From Rhizobiaceae bacterium (GTDB lineage: Bacteria; Pseudomonadota; Alphaproteobacteria; Rhizobiales; Rhizobiaceae), in contig JAKISV010000044.1 in the NCBI GenBank assembly GCA_021648425.1, forward strand, positions 1-17,541: DNA of 17,541 nucleotides, in the 5' to 3' direction. Positions 1-7,387 of the stretch are shown in pieces (position 1 is the stretch's first letter; each line of letters opens with the position of its first letter). A program made the translations under genes and the position numbers. Under the pieces are notes generated by a model. It did no database searches. It saw nothing but the letters and a program-made list of their open reading frames with translations, and was not told the DNA's origin.

Positions 1-1361
1 GGGACAGACCCAACCCGGCCTTCCTTCCCGCATTGTCGCGTCCCTCGCCACTGTATATTTACCGGCCTGCCGCCTACCTGAAGCAGTTTCATGAAAACTA
101 TCAGGACCCTGAAAAACTCGCCGCGATGGTAGCTGAAATTAGAGTTAAGGACTGGGCATCCCTTCACACCAGAAATCAACGCCAGCGCCGTCCCGAAAAC
201 CCCGATCTGCCAACGCTGCAACCCTGGCGCAATATGGTAAAATCGCCAGCACAGCGCTATATATTTGAGCGCAATCCCTATTTTCACCGCGTTGATACCA
301 ATGGCAGTCAACTGCCTTATATCGACAAACTTATCGTTGATATCGTCTCCAAAGATGTAATTCCGGCAAAAACCGGCACCGGTGAAAGCGATCTCCAGGC
401 GCGTTATTTGCGTTTTGACAATTTTACCTTTTTGAAAGAGGCCGAGGAAAAAGAAGATTTCAATGTCTGGCTTTGGTCCACGGGCAAAGGTTCCCAGGTC
501 GCAATATTTCCCAATTTTAATACCCAGGATCCTGTATGGAGTGGTCTGATGCGCGATGTTCGTTTTCGCCGCGCTTTGTCGCTGGGTATTAATCGCGATG
601 AGATAAACGAAGCAATTTATTTTGGTCTGGCCTCTCCAAGTGCCAATACGGTTATGCCGCAAAGTCCGTTGTTCAAAGAAGAATACCGCAACGCCTGGGT
701 CGCCTATGACCCTGATCAAGCCAATAGGCTTCTTGATGAGGCCGGTCTTGGTGCGCGTGACAGCGATGGTATTCGTCTGTTGCCCGATGGAACGAGGGCC
801 GAGATCACGATTGACACATCGGGTGAATCCACTGAGGAAACCGATGTGCTGGAATTGATTAGTGATCATTGGAAAAAAATCGGTATCAAAATATTTGTAC
901 GCGCCTCCCAGCGTGATTTGTTCAGACGACGCGCCCAGTCCGGTGAATCTCAAATGTCGGTATTTTTGGGCTTCGATAATGCCATCGCCACCAGCGAAAT
1001 GAGCCCCGAAGAACTGGCACCCACTTCTATGCCGCAATTGCAGTGGCCAAAATGGGGCCAGTATTTCGAAACCAAAGGCAAAGCCGGCGAGCCGCCGCAA
1101 ATGCCACTGGTAGCCAAACAAATTGAACGTTATAAGTCCTGGCTGTTGGCTGAAACACCCGATGAGCGCTCTGCCATCTGGCACGAAATGCTGCAAACCT
1201 ATACGGACCAGGTTTTCACCATCGGCACCCTCAACAACACCCGTCAGCCGGTAGTGGTAAACAAAAAGCTGCGCAATGTTCCCCAGGAAGGTATTTTTAC
1301 GTGGGCACCTACTGCCTATTTTGGCATCTATCGCCCCGATACCTTCTGGTTTGATAAGTGA
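1..1361 (+). CDS. ABC importer solute-binding protein, family 5, 5'-truncated by the window edge
   Basis: This is the periplasmic receptor of a peptide/opine/alpha-galactoside-type ABC importer (SBP_bac_5 superfamily). The frame is open to the left edge (first full codon at position 3, about 452 residues visible). A TTG at 33 lies inside well-conserved family sequence (R-P-N-P-A-F-L-P just before it, Y-I-Y-R-P-A-A-Y-L-K-Q-F after it), so it is not the true start. The signal peptide and lobe I start lie outside the window. Family landmarks seen are the ESDLQARYLRFDNFTFLKE stretch, DVRFRRALSLGINRDEI, the GESTEETDVLELI segment and the C-terminal FGIYRPDTFWF. The gene ends with TGA and is followed 18 bp later by two permease genes, which supports one operon. 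Members of this long subfamily (600-700 aa) include AgpA-like sugar binders. The real ligand cannot be inferred. Confidence 0.93.
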   Translation, partial: DRPNPAFLPALSRPSPLYIYRPAAYLKQFHENYQDPEKLAAMVAEIRVKDWASLHTRNQRQRRPENPDLPTLQPWRNMVKSPAQRYIFERNPYFHRVDTNGSQLPYIDKLIVDIVSKDVIPAKTGTGESDLQARYLRFDNFTFLKEAEEKEDFNVWLWSTGKGSQVAIFPNFNTQDPVWSGLMRDVRFRRALSLGINRDEINEAIYFGLASPSANTVMPQSPLFKEEYRNAWVAYDPDQANRLLDEAGLGARDSDGIRLLPDGTRAEITIDTSGESTEETDVLELISDHWKKIGIKIFVRASQRDLFRRRAQSGESQMSVFLGFDNAIATSEMSPEELAPTSMPQLQWPKWGQYFETKGKAGEPPQMPLVAKQIERYKSWLLAETPDERSAIWHEMLQTYTDQVFTIGTLNNTRQPVVVNKKLRNVPQEGIFTWAPTAYFGIYRPDTFWFDK

Positions 1362-1379
1362 TATTGAGGAAATTTTCCG

Positions 1380-2378
1380 ATGATCGGTTACATTATCAAG
1401 CGCACACTTTATATGATACCAACGCTGATTTTGACCAGCATGCTGGTGTTTGCGCTGATTGAACTGCCACCAGGTGATTATCTGGAAAGTTATGTGGCGG
1501 AGCTTTTGGCCGCTGGCGAAACCGTTGACCCGCAAAAAATCGAATTCCTGCGTCAGGAATATGGTTTCGATAAACCAACCTGGCAACGATATCTGGTCTG
1601 GGCATCGGGCATGGTTGTCGGCGATTTTGGGTTCTCCTTTGAATATCAGTTGCCGGTGCGCGAAGTGATTGGAGACCGCTTGTTGTTCACAATGATTTTG
1701 ACTTTTTTCACTGTCCTTTTCACCTGGTTGATTGCTTTTCCAATTGGTATTTATTCCGCCACCCATCAATATTCCTGGGGCGATTACGGCCTGACTTTTC
1801 TGGGCCTGCTGGGACTGGCGACCCCTAATTTCCTTTTAGCCCTGTTGATGATGTATTTTGCCAACCAATGGTTTGGCGTATCAATCGGCGGCCTGGTTGA
1901 TCCTGAATTTATTGACCAGCCTTTGAGCTGGGGAAAATTCATGTCCGTGCTGTCCCATATCTGGGTGCCGGTGATTGTCATTGGCACATCGGGCACTGCT
2001 GGCATGATCCGCCGTGTGCGCGCCAACCTGCTCGATGAATTGCGCCGTCCATATGTCACCACCGCGCGTGCCAAAGGCATGCCGGAATTTCGTGGTTTGA
2101 TAAAATACCCTTTTCGCATGTCATTGAACTTCTTCATCGCCGATATCGGCGGCATCCTGCCAACGATAATTTCCGGTGCCGAGATCGTTGCAATTGTCAT
2201 GTCGCTACAAACCACCGGCCCTTTGTTGATTGCCGCCCTGCAAAGCCAGGACATGTATCTGGCCGGTTCTTTCCTGATGATGCTGGCTTTTCTCACCGTC
2301 ATTGGCGTTCTTGTATCTGATATTCTGCTGGCCATTCTTGATCCGCGAATTAGACTGTCGGGGGGAGTGAGCCGATGA
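1380..2378 (+). CDS. ABC importer inner-membrane permease, DppB/AgpB type
   Basis: First transmembrane subunit of the family-5 importer, 332 aa, the usual size for DppB/OppB permeases. The N-terminal anchor (MIGYIIKRTLYMIPTLI) is typical: a short basic lead followed by the first membrane helix. A periplasmic stretch carries the PxxxxFLRQEYGFDKP-type segment, and several further hydrophobic helices follow. The cytoplasmic EAA-like loop that contacts the ATPase is visible as RRPYVTTARAKGM near residue 225. A good Shine-Dalgarno (GAGGAAA, 1366-1372) sits 7 nt before the ATG. The stop overlaps the start of the next permease as ATGA, indicating translational coupling. It should pair with the following subunit to form the translocation pore. 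Function class is secure; substrate is unknown. Confidence 0.94.
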   Translation: MIGYIIKRTLYMIPTLILTSMLVFALIELPPGDYLESYVAELLAAGETVDPQKIEFLRQEYGFDKPTWQRYLVWASGMVVGDFGFSFEYQLPVREVIGDRLLFTMILTFFTVLFTWLIAFPIGIYSATHQYSWGDYGLTFLGLLGLATPNFLLALLMMYFANQWFGVSIGGLVDPEFIDQPLSWGKFMSVLSHIWVPVIVIGTSGTAGMIRRVRANLLDELRRPYVTTARAKGMPEFRGLIKYPFRMSLNFFIADIGGILPTIISGAEIVAIVMSLQTTGPLLIAALQSQDMYLAGSFLMMLAFLTVIGVLVSDILLAILDPRIRLSGGVSR

Positions 2379-3529
2379 GCGACAGGATTAAGCATTACGT
2401 CAACAAAGAGCCATTTGACGCCAAGGAAATAGAGCAACTGACGCCTGATCAGGAAAAGCTCTTCCTGGCCTCGCAAAAGAAACTGATGTGGTGGAAATTC
2501 AAACGCCACAGGCTGGCGGTAATTTCCGGCATATTTCTGGCCATTTGTTATTTCTCTATCCTGATCAGTGAAATGATCGCGCCTTATTCGCTGGAAACCC
2601 GAAATACCAAATTCATCTATGCCCCGCCTCAATCGATAAATCTTTTTCATGAGGGCGAATTTGTCGGGCCGTTTGTTTATGGCTATAAAACCACACTGGA
2701 TATGAGAACTCTCAAACGTATTCATACCCCGGACCTTGAAAAAGTGCAGAAACTGCGTTTTTTCTGCTCCGGCGACAGCTATAAATTCTGGGGTTTTGTC
2801 GAAGGCAATTTCCATTTTGTCTGTCCTGCTGTAAATGGCCAATTATTCCTGCTGGGTGCTGACAGGCTGGGCCGTGATGTATTTTCGCGCATTGTCTATG
2901 GCGCTCGCATATCGCTGACTATTGGGCTGATTGGCATCTCAATCTCCTTTTCGATTGGCATCATTCTGGGCGGTCTGGCTGGATATTATGGCGGCTGGAT
3001 TGATCTGGTGGTCCAGCGGGTAATCGAAGTTGTCCAGTCCCTGCCATCCATCCCCCTATGGTTGGCGCTTGCCGCCATCATGCCGGTCACCTGGAGCCCC
3101 ATTGTGATTTATTTCGGCATTACCATCATCCTTGGGTTGATAGACTGGACAGGCCTCGCACGAGCGGTGCGCTCAAAACTGCTGTCATTGCGTGAAGAGG
3201 ACTATGTGCTGGCCGCGCGCCTGCTGGGGGCTAAACCCTCACGCATTATCGGTCTCCACCTGGTGCCTGGTTTCATGAGCCATCTGATTGCATCCGCCAC
3301 CATTACTATCCCCACCATGATTTTGGGTGAAACCGCCTTGTCCTTTCTCGGCCTTGGCCTTCGTTCGCCTATTGTCTCCTGGGGAGTGCTGCTGAACGAA
3401 GCCCAGAACATCAACGTCGTGGCACTATATCCCTGGTTGATGTACCCGGTAGTGCCGGTAATCCTCATCATTCTGGCGTTCAATTTTTTCGGTGACGGTT
3501 TGCGTGATGCCGCAGATCCCTATGGATGA
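2375..3529 (+). CDS. ABC importer inner-membrane permease, DppC/AgpC type
   Basis: Second transmembrane subunit, 384 aa. It starts with a cytoplasmic tail of about 45 residues and the WWKFKRHRLAVIS lead into membrane helix 1. A periplasmic insert follows (roughly residues 70-160), which makes the protein longer than a classical DppC and more like AgpC-type permeases. The conserved core begins at LLGADRLGRDVFSRIVYGARISL. The EAA loop is EEDYVLAARLLGAKPSRII, and the C-terminus is NFFGDGLRDAADPYG, as in the family. A G-rich Shine-Dalgarno ends near 2366, 8 nt before the ATG, and the start overlaps the upstream stop. No ATP-binding subunit follows, so the motor must be encoded upstream of the window or elsewhere. 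The next feature is a long perfect hairpin. Confidence 0.94.
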   Translation: MSDRIKHYVNKEPFDAKEIEQLTPDQEKLFLASQKKLMWWKFKRHRLAVISGIFLAICYFSILISEMIAPYSLETRNTKFIYAPPQSINLFHEGEFVGPFVYGYKTTLDMRTLKRIHTPDLEKVQKLRFFCSGDSYKFWGFVEGNFHFVCPAVNGQLFLLGADRLGRDVFSRIVYGARISLTIGLIGISISFSIGIILGGLAGYYGGWIDLVVQRVIEVVQSLPSIPLWLALAAIMPVTWSPIVIYFGITIILGLIDWTGLARAVRSKLLSLREEDYVLAARLLGAKPSRIIGLHLVPGFMSHLIASATITIPTMILGETALSFLGLGLRSPIVSWGVLLNEAQNINVVALYPWLMYPVVPVILIILAFNFFGDGLRDAADPYG

Positions 3530-3549
3530 CATAGAACTATAATTCGAAA

Positions 3550-3606
3550 TTAATAGGGGACAGTAACCGATTAAATTGAAATTAATCGGTTACTGTCCCC
3601 TATTAA
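3550..3606. repeat. Perfect 25-bp inverted repeat, REP-like hairpin
   Basis: The arms 3550-3574 and 3582-3606 are exact reverse complements over 25 bp, separated by a 7-nt spacer. The core is TAGGGGACAGTAACCGATTA. It begins 21 bp after the stop of the permease operon. No T-run follows the right arm, so it is not a textbook intrinsic terminator, although a stem this long could stop transcription or protect the mRNA 3' end. The GGGGACAG...CTGTCCCC architecture resembles intergenic repeats mobilised by REP-associated (Y1-type) transposases. That assignment is from memory of the pattern, not from a search. No other copy was noticed in this window. Confidence 0.75.
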
Positions 3607-3999
3607 ACATGCCTGGTTGTTCACTCGATGCATCCCAGCATCAGCGTCATACGTATAAAGTGCAAACTTGCGGGGCTTTCCATAAAAACCTAACGCAGTA
3701 TTGCTGCAATGCGGCTTTTATCAAAAGCCCCGCGCAGAGATTTTTGGTCTGGTTCCGAAGTAAGCCCACAGTAACGAGGCCCTTTTCGGGTATTCGCCAG
3801 CCTCAAGCTTGGGCCACACCCGACATGTGACCGTCCACGCTCTGCTGCTGCCAACCCACGGAACATTCGGCACGCGCGCCGTCGTTTGCAGGGTTGATCA
3901 GTGGGAACAGTATATGGGCAGTGGGGAATGTGGGGATAAGATTTTTTGGGTTTTTATTGTTGTTTTATTTCAACAGGATAACGAGATTCACCAAGATAA
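3607..3999. other. Gene-poor intergenic segment with a long imperfect hairpin
   Basis: I find no convincing gene between the inverted repeat and the deacetylase stop. One clear structure is a hairpin at 3670-3733. Its closing stem is 10 bp (GCGGGGCTTT against AAAGCCCCGC), followed inward by ATAAAA/TTTTAT and a CGCA...TGCG / TTGC...GCAA top, so most of the 64 nt can pair. Downstream, 3775-3815 contains further short complementary blocks (GAGGC/GCCTC, and a palindromic CAAGCTTG). A small minus-strand frame of 58 codons spans 3690-3866 but has no visible ribosome binding site. The composition differs from nearby genes (GC-rich 3740-3890, then T-rich 3940-3970). It may be a structured RNA, a decayed mobile sequence or a long untranslated region. 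I do not recognise a known RNA family. Confidence 0.45.
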
Positions 4000-4779
4000 T
4001 TACAACTCTCCTGCCCCGTTACCCCCAACCAGATCATCTGCCGCCAACCATTCAGTCGCAGCCAACTCCTCCAACAGTAGAAATAGCGCATCCAGCATAG
4101 CCCATCCGCTATCATCATGAACAAGATGGTGGGTGAGAATACCCAGGGGGGCGTAATTATTTTCGCGCGCAATAGCCAGATTTGTTGTCAGTTCTGTCAA
4201 AACAACATCAAGTGACTTATTGGCTTTGCCGCTTTTCCAGTTGATAATATCCACATGGGTATTAACCCAAACCTGATCTTGATTAGTTAGCTGCCAGCCA
4301 AACCCTGATATTCCCGTAAAGCCTGAACCCACCGCTGCGCGGGCAACATCCTCACTTATTCGGTTCCAGGGCGGGACCAGTAAATTTGAGAGTTTCGAGC
4401 CAAACATCTCCTGCAATTTATTGCGCCCGGCTGTTAATTCACCAATCACAATATCCAGAGCACGATGGTCTCCCAGTTCCATTTTTTTTTCGCTGGCTGG
4501 CGCATGATTTGTGTGGGCATAGCCATGAACACAAGGTGTAATCAGCGGTTGCTCATCGAGGAATATGGCCAACTTGGCGGTGGCAAATTTGGGTATGGCG
4601 GCCAATAATAGAGGAATATTCCTGAGTGCGGAAATATCAGCCAGTCTTGCCAGAGCAGGGGTGGCGTCAGTTGCATCATCATCGCGCAGAAACAGGCGTA
4701 CACGCCTGTCAGAAACAACCCACCGGGCCAGTTCCTGTTCCAAAGCGATGCGCGCGCCTTTTGTTTTTGCATTAGCCAT
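4000..4779 (-). CDS. Polysaccharide deacetylase-like (NodB-homology) protein
   Basis: Predicted carbohydrate esterase-4-like deacetylase, probably acting on a lipid-linked or surface glycan made by the adjacent glycosyltransferases. With the start at 4779 it has 259 aa. This ATG (M-A-N-A-K-T-K) is preferred over an upstream in-frame ATG at 4875 because the extra residues would lie entirely over the conserved end of the upstream gene. It overlaps that gene's TAA by 8 bp and has GGAG about 8 nt upstream. Motifs: an Asp triplet at residues 33-35 (LFLRDDDATD), matching the catalytic/metal Asp motif; HGYAHTNH at 85-92, matching the His pair of motif 2; VPPWNR at about 135-140; THH at 216-218 near the C-terminus. 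No signal peptide is evident, suggesting cytoplasmic action. The family is divergent, so activity could differ from classical N-deacetylation. Confidence 0.75.
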   Translation of the reverse strand: MANAKTKGARIALEQELARWVVSDRRVRLFLRDDDATDATPALARLADISALRNIPLLLAAIPKFATAKLAIFLDEQPLITPCVHGYAHTNHAPASEKKMELGDHRALDIVIGELTAGRNKLQEMFGSKLSNLLVPPWNRISEDVARAAVGSGFTGISGFGWQLTNQDQVWVNTHVDIINWKSGKANKSLDVVLTELTTNLAIARENNYAPLGILTHHLVHDDSGWAMLDALFLLLEELAATEWLAADDLVGGNGAGEL

Positions 4780-5917
4780 TTTGCGTGCTCCGCGCCAAAA
4801 CAGGCTCAATGATCTGCCGCAGCCTTTGGGCGGTTTTTTCTCCTGAGCGTTCGCTGGTGACAAATTGCTTTGCACCCGCCCCCAGTTTTTTCAGTAGTAC
4901 GCGATCATTCATCAATCGCTTCAGGCATTGCGCATAGGTCGTCGAATTGGCTGGTGAGGCCAGCAGGCCCGTGCGTTCATGTTCAACCACCAGCGGCACT
5001 CCCAGATTGTCCAGCGCAACGACTGGGCATCCACGGCTCGCCGCCTCCAGATAAACCATGCCGTAGGCTTCGCGACATCCAGGCCAGGCCAGCACCTGGG
5101 CATGCTCCATTAACAACAGCACTTCTGCGCAAGACTTTTCCCCGACAATATTTATTCGCGCATGTTCATCCCAACTGAATAGTTCATGAACTTCATCCAA
5201 TCGCGGGCCGGAGCCGACGATCACAGCGCTCCACTTTTCTTCTTCCAGTTTTTGCAGTGCATTTGCCAACAGCCGGTAACTGTCAATTTTTGCTCCCGGC
5301 CTCATCATGCCAACGCTGAGTAATCTTAGCCCTTCACTCCAAAGGCTGGAAGGTTCGCTCTTGTCTTCCAGCTGCAACGATGAAATCAGCATATCGGTGT
5401 CAACAAAAGGCGGCATCAGAGCAATTTTTTGCGGTTCAATGAAAGTATCAAGATAGGCCTTGTCCGATGGGGTCATTACAATATTCATGGCCGCCATTTT
5501 TATCCCGGCTTTTGCTTCATTGCGCCAGGGTATCCACTCGCCATTGGGCCCCTGACCGGTTTTACACGGTTCTGCGGTAACCATTGGAATATCCAGCACC
5601 CGGCAAATTTCCATGCCCAGCCAGTCCGGTGATTTGTCATAAGGATGATAACAAAACCACAACTGGGGCCGGTAGCCGGTTTTTTCCCACCGGGCCAACA
5701 AAGTCGCAGCCTCTTCCAAAGCGCCTTGTTTGCGCTCCTCAAGATATTGCGGGCCGTGGCGTTTTGAATAGGAAATATAACGACTGGCCAGCTGTGCATC
5801 GTACCCGGCCTTGTTTAACGCTGCCAGCAACATGCGCGCCATTTGACGATCGCCAGAGGGAATAGGGTGGTCAGGTGGTTTGAGCGGCGCATAATATGCA
5901 ATTGCAGGTTTTGTCAT
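4772..5917 (-). CDS. Glycosyltransferase family 4 protein
   Basis: Predicted GT-B fold, retaining glycosyltransferase, 381 aa from the ATG at 5917 (M-T-K-P-A-I-A-Y-Y-A-P-L-K). That start has AGGA 11 nt upstream and matches where the first Rossmann strand begins. An upstream in-frame ATG at 5965 would add 16 unrelated residues. The N-terminal domain has the SGDRQMAR segment after the first strand. The C-terminal donor-binding domain starts near residue 195 (LRLLSVGMMRPGAK). The E-x7-E motif is E283-A-Y-G-M-V-Y-L-E291, followed by GCPVVALDNLGVPLVV and ERTGLL, all typical of GT4. The final codons overlap the deacetylase start, so the two are very likely co-translated. The gene diverges from the plus-strand glycosyltransferases across a 191-bp gap, which probably holds promoters for both directions. 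Sugar donor and acceptor are unknown. Confidence 0.88.
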   Translation of the reverse strand: MTKPAIAYYAPLKPPDHPIPSGDRQMARMLLAALNKAGYDAQLASRYISYSKRHGPQYLEERKQGALEEAATLLARWEKTGYRPQLWFCYHPYDKSPDWLGMEICRVLDIPMVTAEPCKTGQGPNGEWIPWRNEAKAGIKMAAMNIVMTPSDKAYLDTFIEPQKIALMPPFVDTDMLISSLQLEDKSEPSSLWSEGLRLLSVGMMRPGAKIDSYRLLANALQKLEEEKWSAVIVGSGPRLDEVHELFSWDEHARINIVGEKSCAEVLLLMEHAQVLAWPGCREAYGMVYLEAASRGCPVVALDNLGVPLVVEHERTGLLASPANSTTYAQCLKRLMNDRVLLKKLGAGAKQFVTSERSGEKTAQRLRQIIEPVLARSTQNG

Positions 5918-6108
5918 CAAATATTCGTCCTGTCTTATCATAGTTGATGTTTGTTGAAGTCTCAATTGTCATGCAAATGCAGCTTGTCAATGCCGGCTTG
6001 TTCAGTTTAAAATGGACTGGCTGGAAGAACCGGTTGGCTGGGTCAACAACGTTACTGGTGTTAATATATGCATGCACCACCTGACAGGCATAAAGGAAAA
6101 ACAACAAA
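5918..6108. promoter_or_regulatory. Divergent intergenic region between two glycosyltransferase operons
   Basis: This 191-bp gap separates the minus-strand GT4/deacetylase pair from the plus-strand glycosyltransferase series and must contain at least one start of transcription. AT-rich blocks suitable for -10 elements are seen near 6061-6068 (TTAATATA), but I could not pair them with a well-spaced -35 box. The ribosome binding site of the rightward gene is AAAGGA at 6092-6097, and that of the leftward gene lies just beyond 5925 on the minus strand. No operator palindrome was identified. Confidence 0.4.
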
Positions 6109-7344
6109 ATGAAACGCCTGGAGGATGCCCGCATCCTGATGTACAGTCATGATACTTTCGGGCTTGGTCATTTCCGCCGTTGTCGCGCCATCGCCCATGC
6201 GATTGTCGAGCAGTTCAAGGGTGTCAGTGTTATTATCATCTCCGGCTCCCAGATTGCTGGCGCATTTGATTTTCGCGCACGGGTGGATTTCGTCAAAATT
6301 CCTTCGGTTATCAAGCTTTATAATGGCGAATATGATTCAATTTCCGATCATATCAGCATTGATGAAATTTTGATGATGCGCAAACAGATAATCCAGCGCA
6401 CTGCTGAGGTTTTCAGGCCCGATATATTCATCACCGATAAAGAGCCCATGGGCCTGAAAGGTGAACTGGAGCCAACGCTCCAGATGTTTTCACGCCAGGG
6501 CAACACAAAAGTGGTGCTTGGTCTGCGCGATGTCATGGATTCCCCCCAAGCCCTGCAACAAGAGTGGCACAAATTGCGTATGGTCGAAAAAATAGCCGAC
6601 TATTATGACCGCATCTGGGTGTATGGACCGCAAAATTTCTGGAACCCGCTGGAGGGTATTGATACAGGTAAATATATTCAGGATAATCTGATTTACACCG
6701 GTTTTCTGCGCCGTGAATTACCTTCTTCACCCCAGCTGGAATTGCACAATATACCGGAAAATTTCATTCTGGTGACCACCGGTGGCGGTGGTGATGGCAG
6801 CCCGTTGATTGAGCAGGTATTGGCCGCACGTGAATTGGAGATTTCCGATGATTTCCCGCTGGTGATGGTGCTTGGCCCGTTCATGAAAACAGAAAATCGC
6901 GAACGCATCCGCCTGCGCGCTTCCGCATTGCCAAATATTACTGTGATTGATTTTGAAGCACGCATGGAAATGCTGCTTGATCGCGCCACTGCTGTTGTTG
7001 GAATGTGCGGCTATAACACTTTTTGTGAAGTGCTGTCCTTCGACAAAAAAGCCCTGTTTGTCCCAAGGGTACCGCCGCGCCAGGAACAATATATCCGCGC
7101 TTCGCGTGCGCGTGAACTGGGCTGGTGCGAAATGCTGACGCCGCAAGAGGCATCCGTGCCAAAAGTATTGGCTCAAATGCTCAATCGCCTGCCTGACCTG
7201 GAAACCCCTTCCAATCATCTGGGCGAAATTGATCTGGGTGGCTTGCTAACCATTTGTACTGATATCGAACAACTGATAAATTCAATTTCCACCCGAGCGC
7301 GCCCCCAGATGGAAACCCCGCTGGAAATAGCTGCCGCAAAATAG
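6109..7344 (+). CDS. MurG-like glycosyltransferase (COG4671 type), first copy
   Basis: Predicted GT-B glycosyltransferase of the COG4671/GT28-like group, 411 aa. The ATG has AAAGGA about 11 nt upstream. The N-terminal domain opens with ILMYSHDTFGLGHFRRCRAIA; the GLGHxxR motif (residues 18-24) is the MurG-like acceptor-side glycine loop. FRPDIFITDKEPMG (about 102-115), GLRDVMDSP (138-146) and YDRIWVYGP (166-174) are conserved in this group. The C-terminal domain has TTGGGGDG (223-230), a diphosphate-binding loop, then GYNTFCE (301-307) and PPRQEQ (322-327), which match the nucleotide-sugar site. It is a clear distant paralogue of the gene at 8901. No signal peptide or transmembrane helix is seen, so it should be cytoplasmic or membrane-peripheral. 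Donor and acceptor are unknown. Confidence 0.87.
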   Translation: MKRLEDARILMYSHDTFGLGHFRRCRAIAHAIVEQFKGVSVIIISGSQIAGAFDFRARVDFVKIPSVIKLYNGEYDSISDHISIDEILMMRKQIIQRTAEVFRPDIFITDKEPMGLKGELEPTLQMFSRQGNTKVVLGLRDVMDSPQALQQEWHKLRMVEKIADYYDRIWVYGPQNFWNPLEGIDTGKYIQDNLIYTGFLRRELPSSPQLELHNIPENFILVTTGGGGDGSPLIEQVLAARELEISDDFPLVMVLGPFMKTENRERIRLRASALPNITVIDFEARMEMLLDRATAVVGMCGYNTFCEVLSFDKKALFVPRVPPRQEQYIRASRARELGWCEMLTPQEASVPKVLAQMLNRLPDLETPSNHLGEIDLGGLLTICTDIEQLINSISTRARPQMETPLEIAAAK

Positions 7345-7387
7345 ATTTCAGAATTACGCGCAATTTTTAAAACAGGCTCTCATCAAA

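Noticed and set aside
1..10. GGGACAG at the window start resembling the core of the 3550 repeat
   Set aside because: It is only 7 bp and falls inside coding sequence of the solute-binding protein; best explained by chance.
33..35. TTG as the start of the solute-binding protein
   Set aside because: The frame is open and family-like upstream to position 3, so the gene is cut by the window edge and starts outside it.
1784..2842. Long minus-strand frame of 352 codons opposite the two permeases
   Set aside because: Antisense shadow of two well-conserved membrane protein genes; no family features and no start signal.
3690..3866. 58-codon minus-strand frame ending ...A-F-D-K-S-R-I-A-A-I-L-R
   Set aside because: No ribosome binding site, no recognised domain, and it covers a region that reads better as structured non-coding sequence. 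Kept only as part of the intergenic description.
3576..4120. Plus-strand open frames of 84 and 103 codons in the intergenic block
   Set aside because: They run through a hairpin arm and into the antisense of the deacetylase gene, and have no protein-like composition or start signal.
4780..4875. 32-residue N-terminal extension of the deacetylase from the ATG at 4875
   Set aside because: It would lie wholly over the conserved end of the upstream glycosyltransferase in another frame. The ATG at 4779 has a ribosome binding site and the normal 8-bp overlap.
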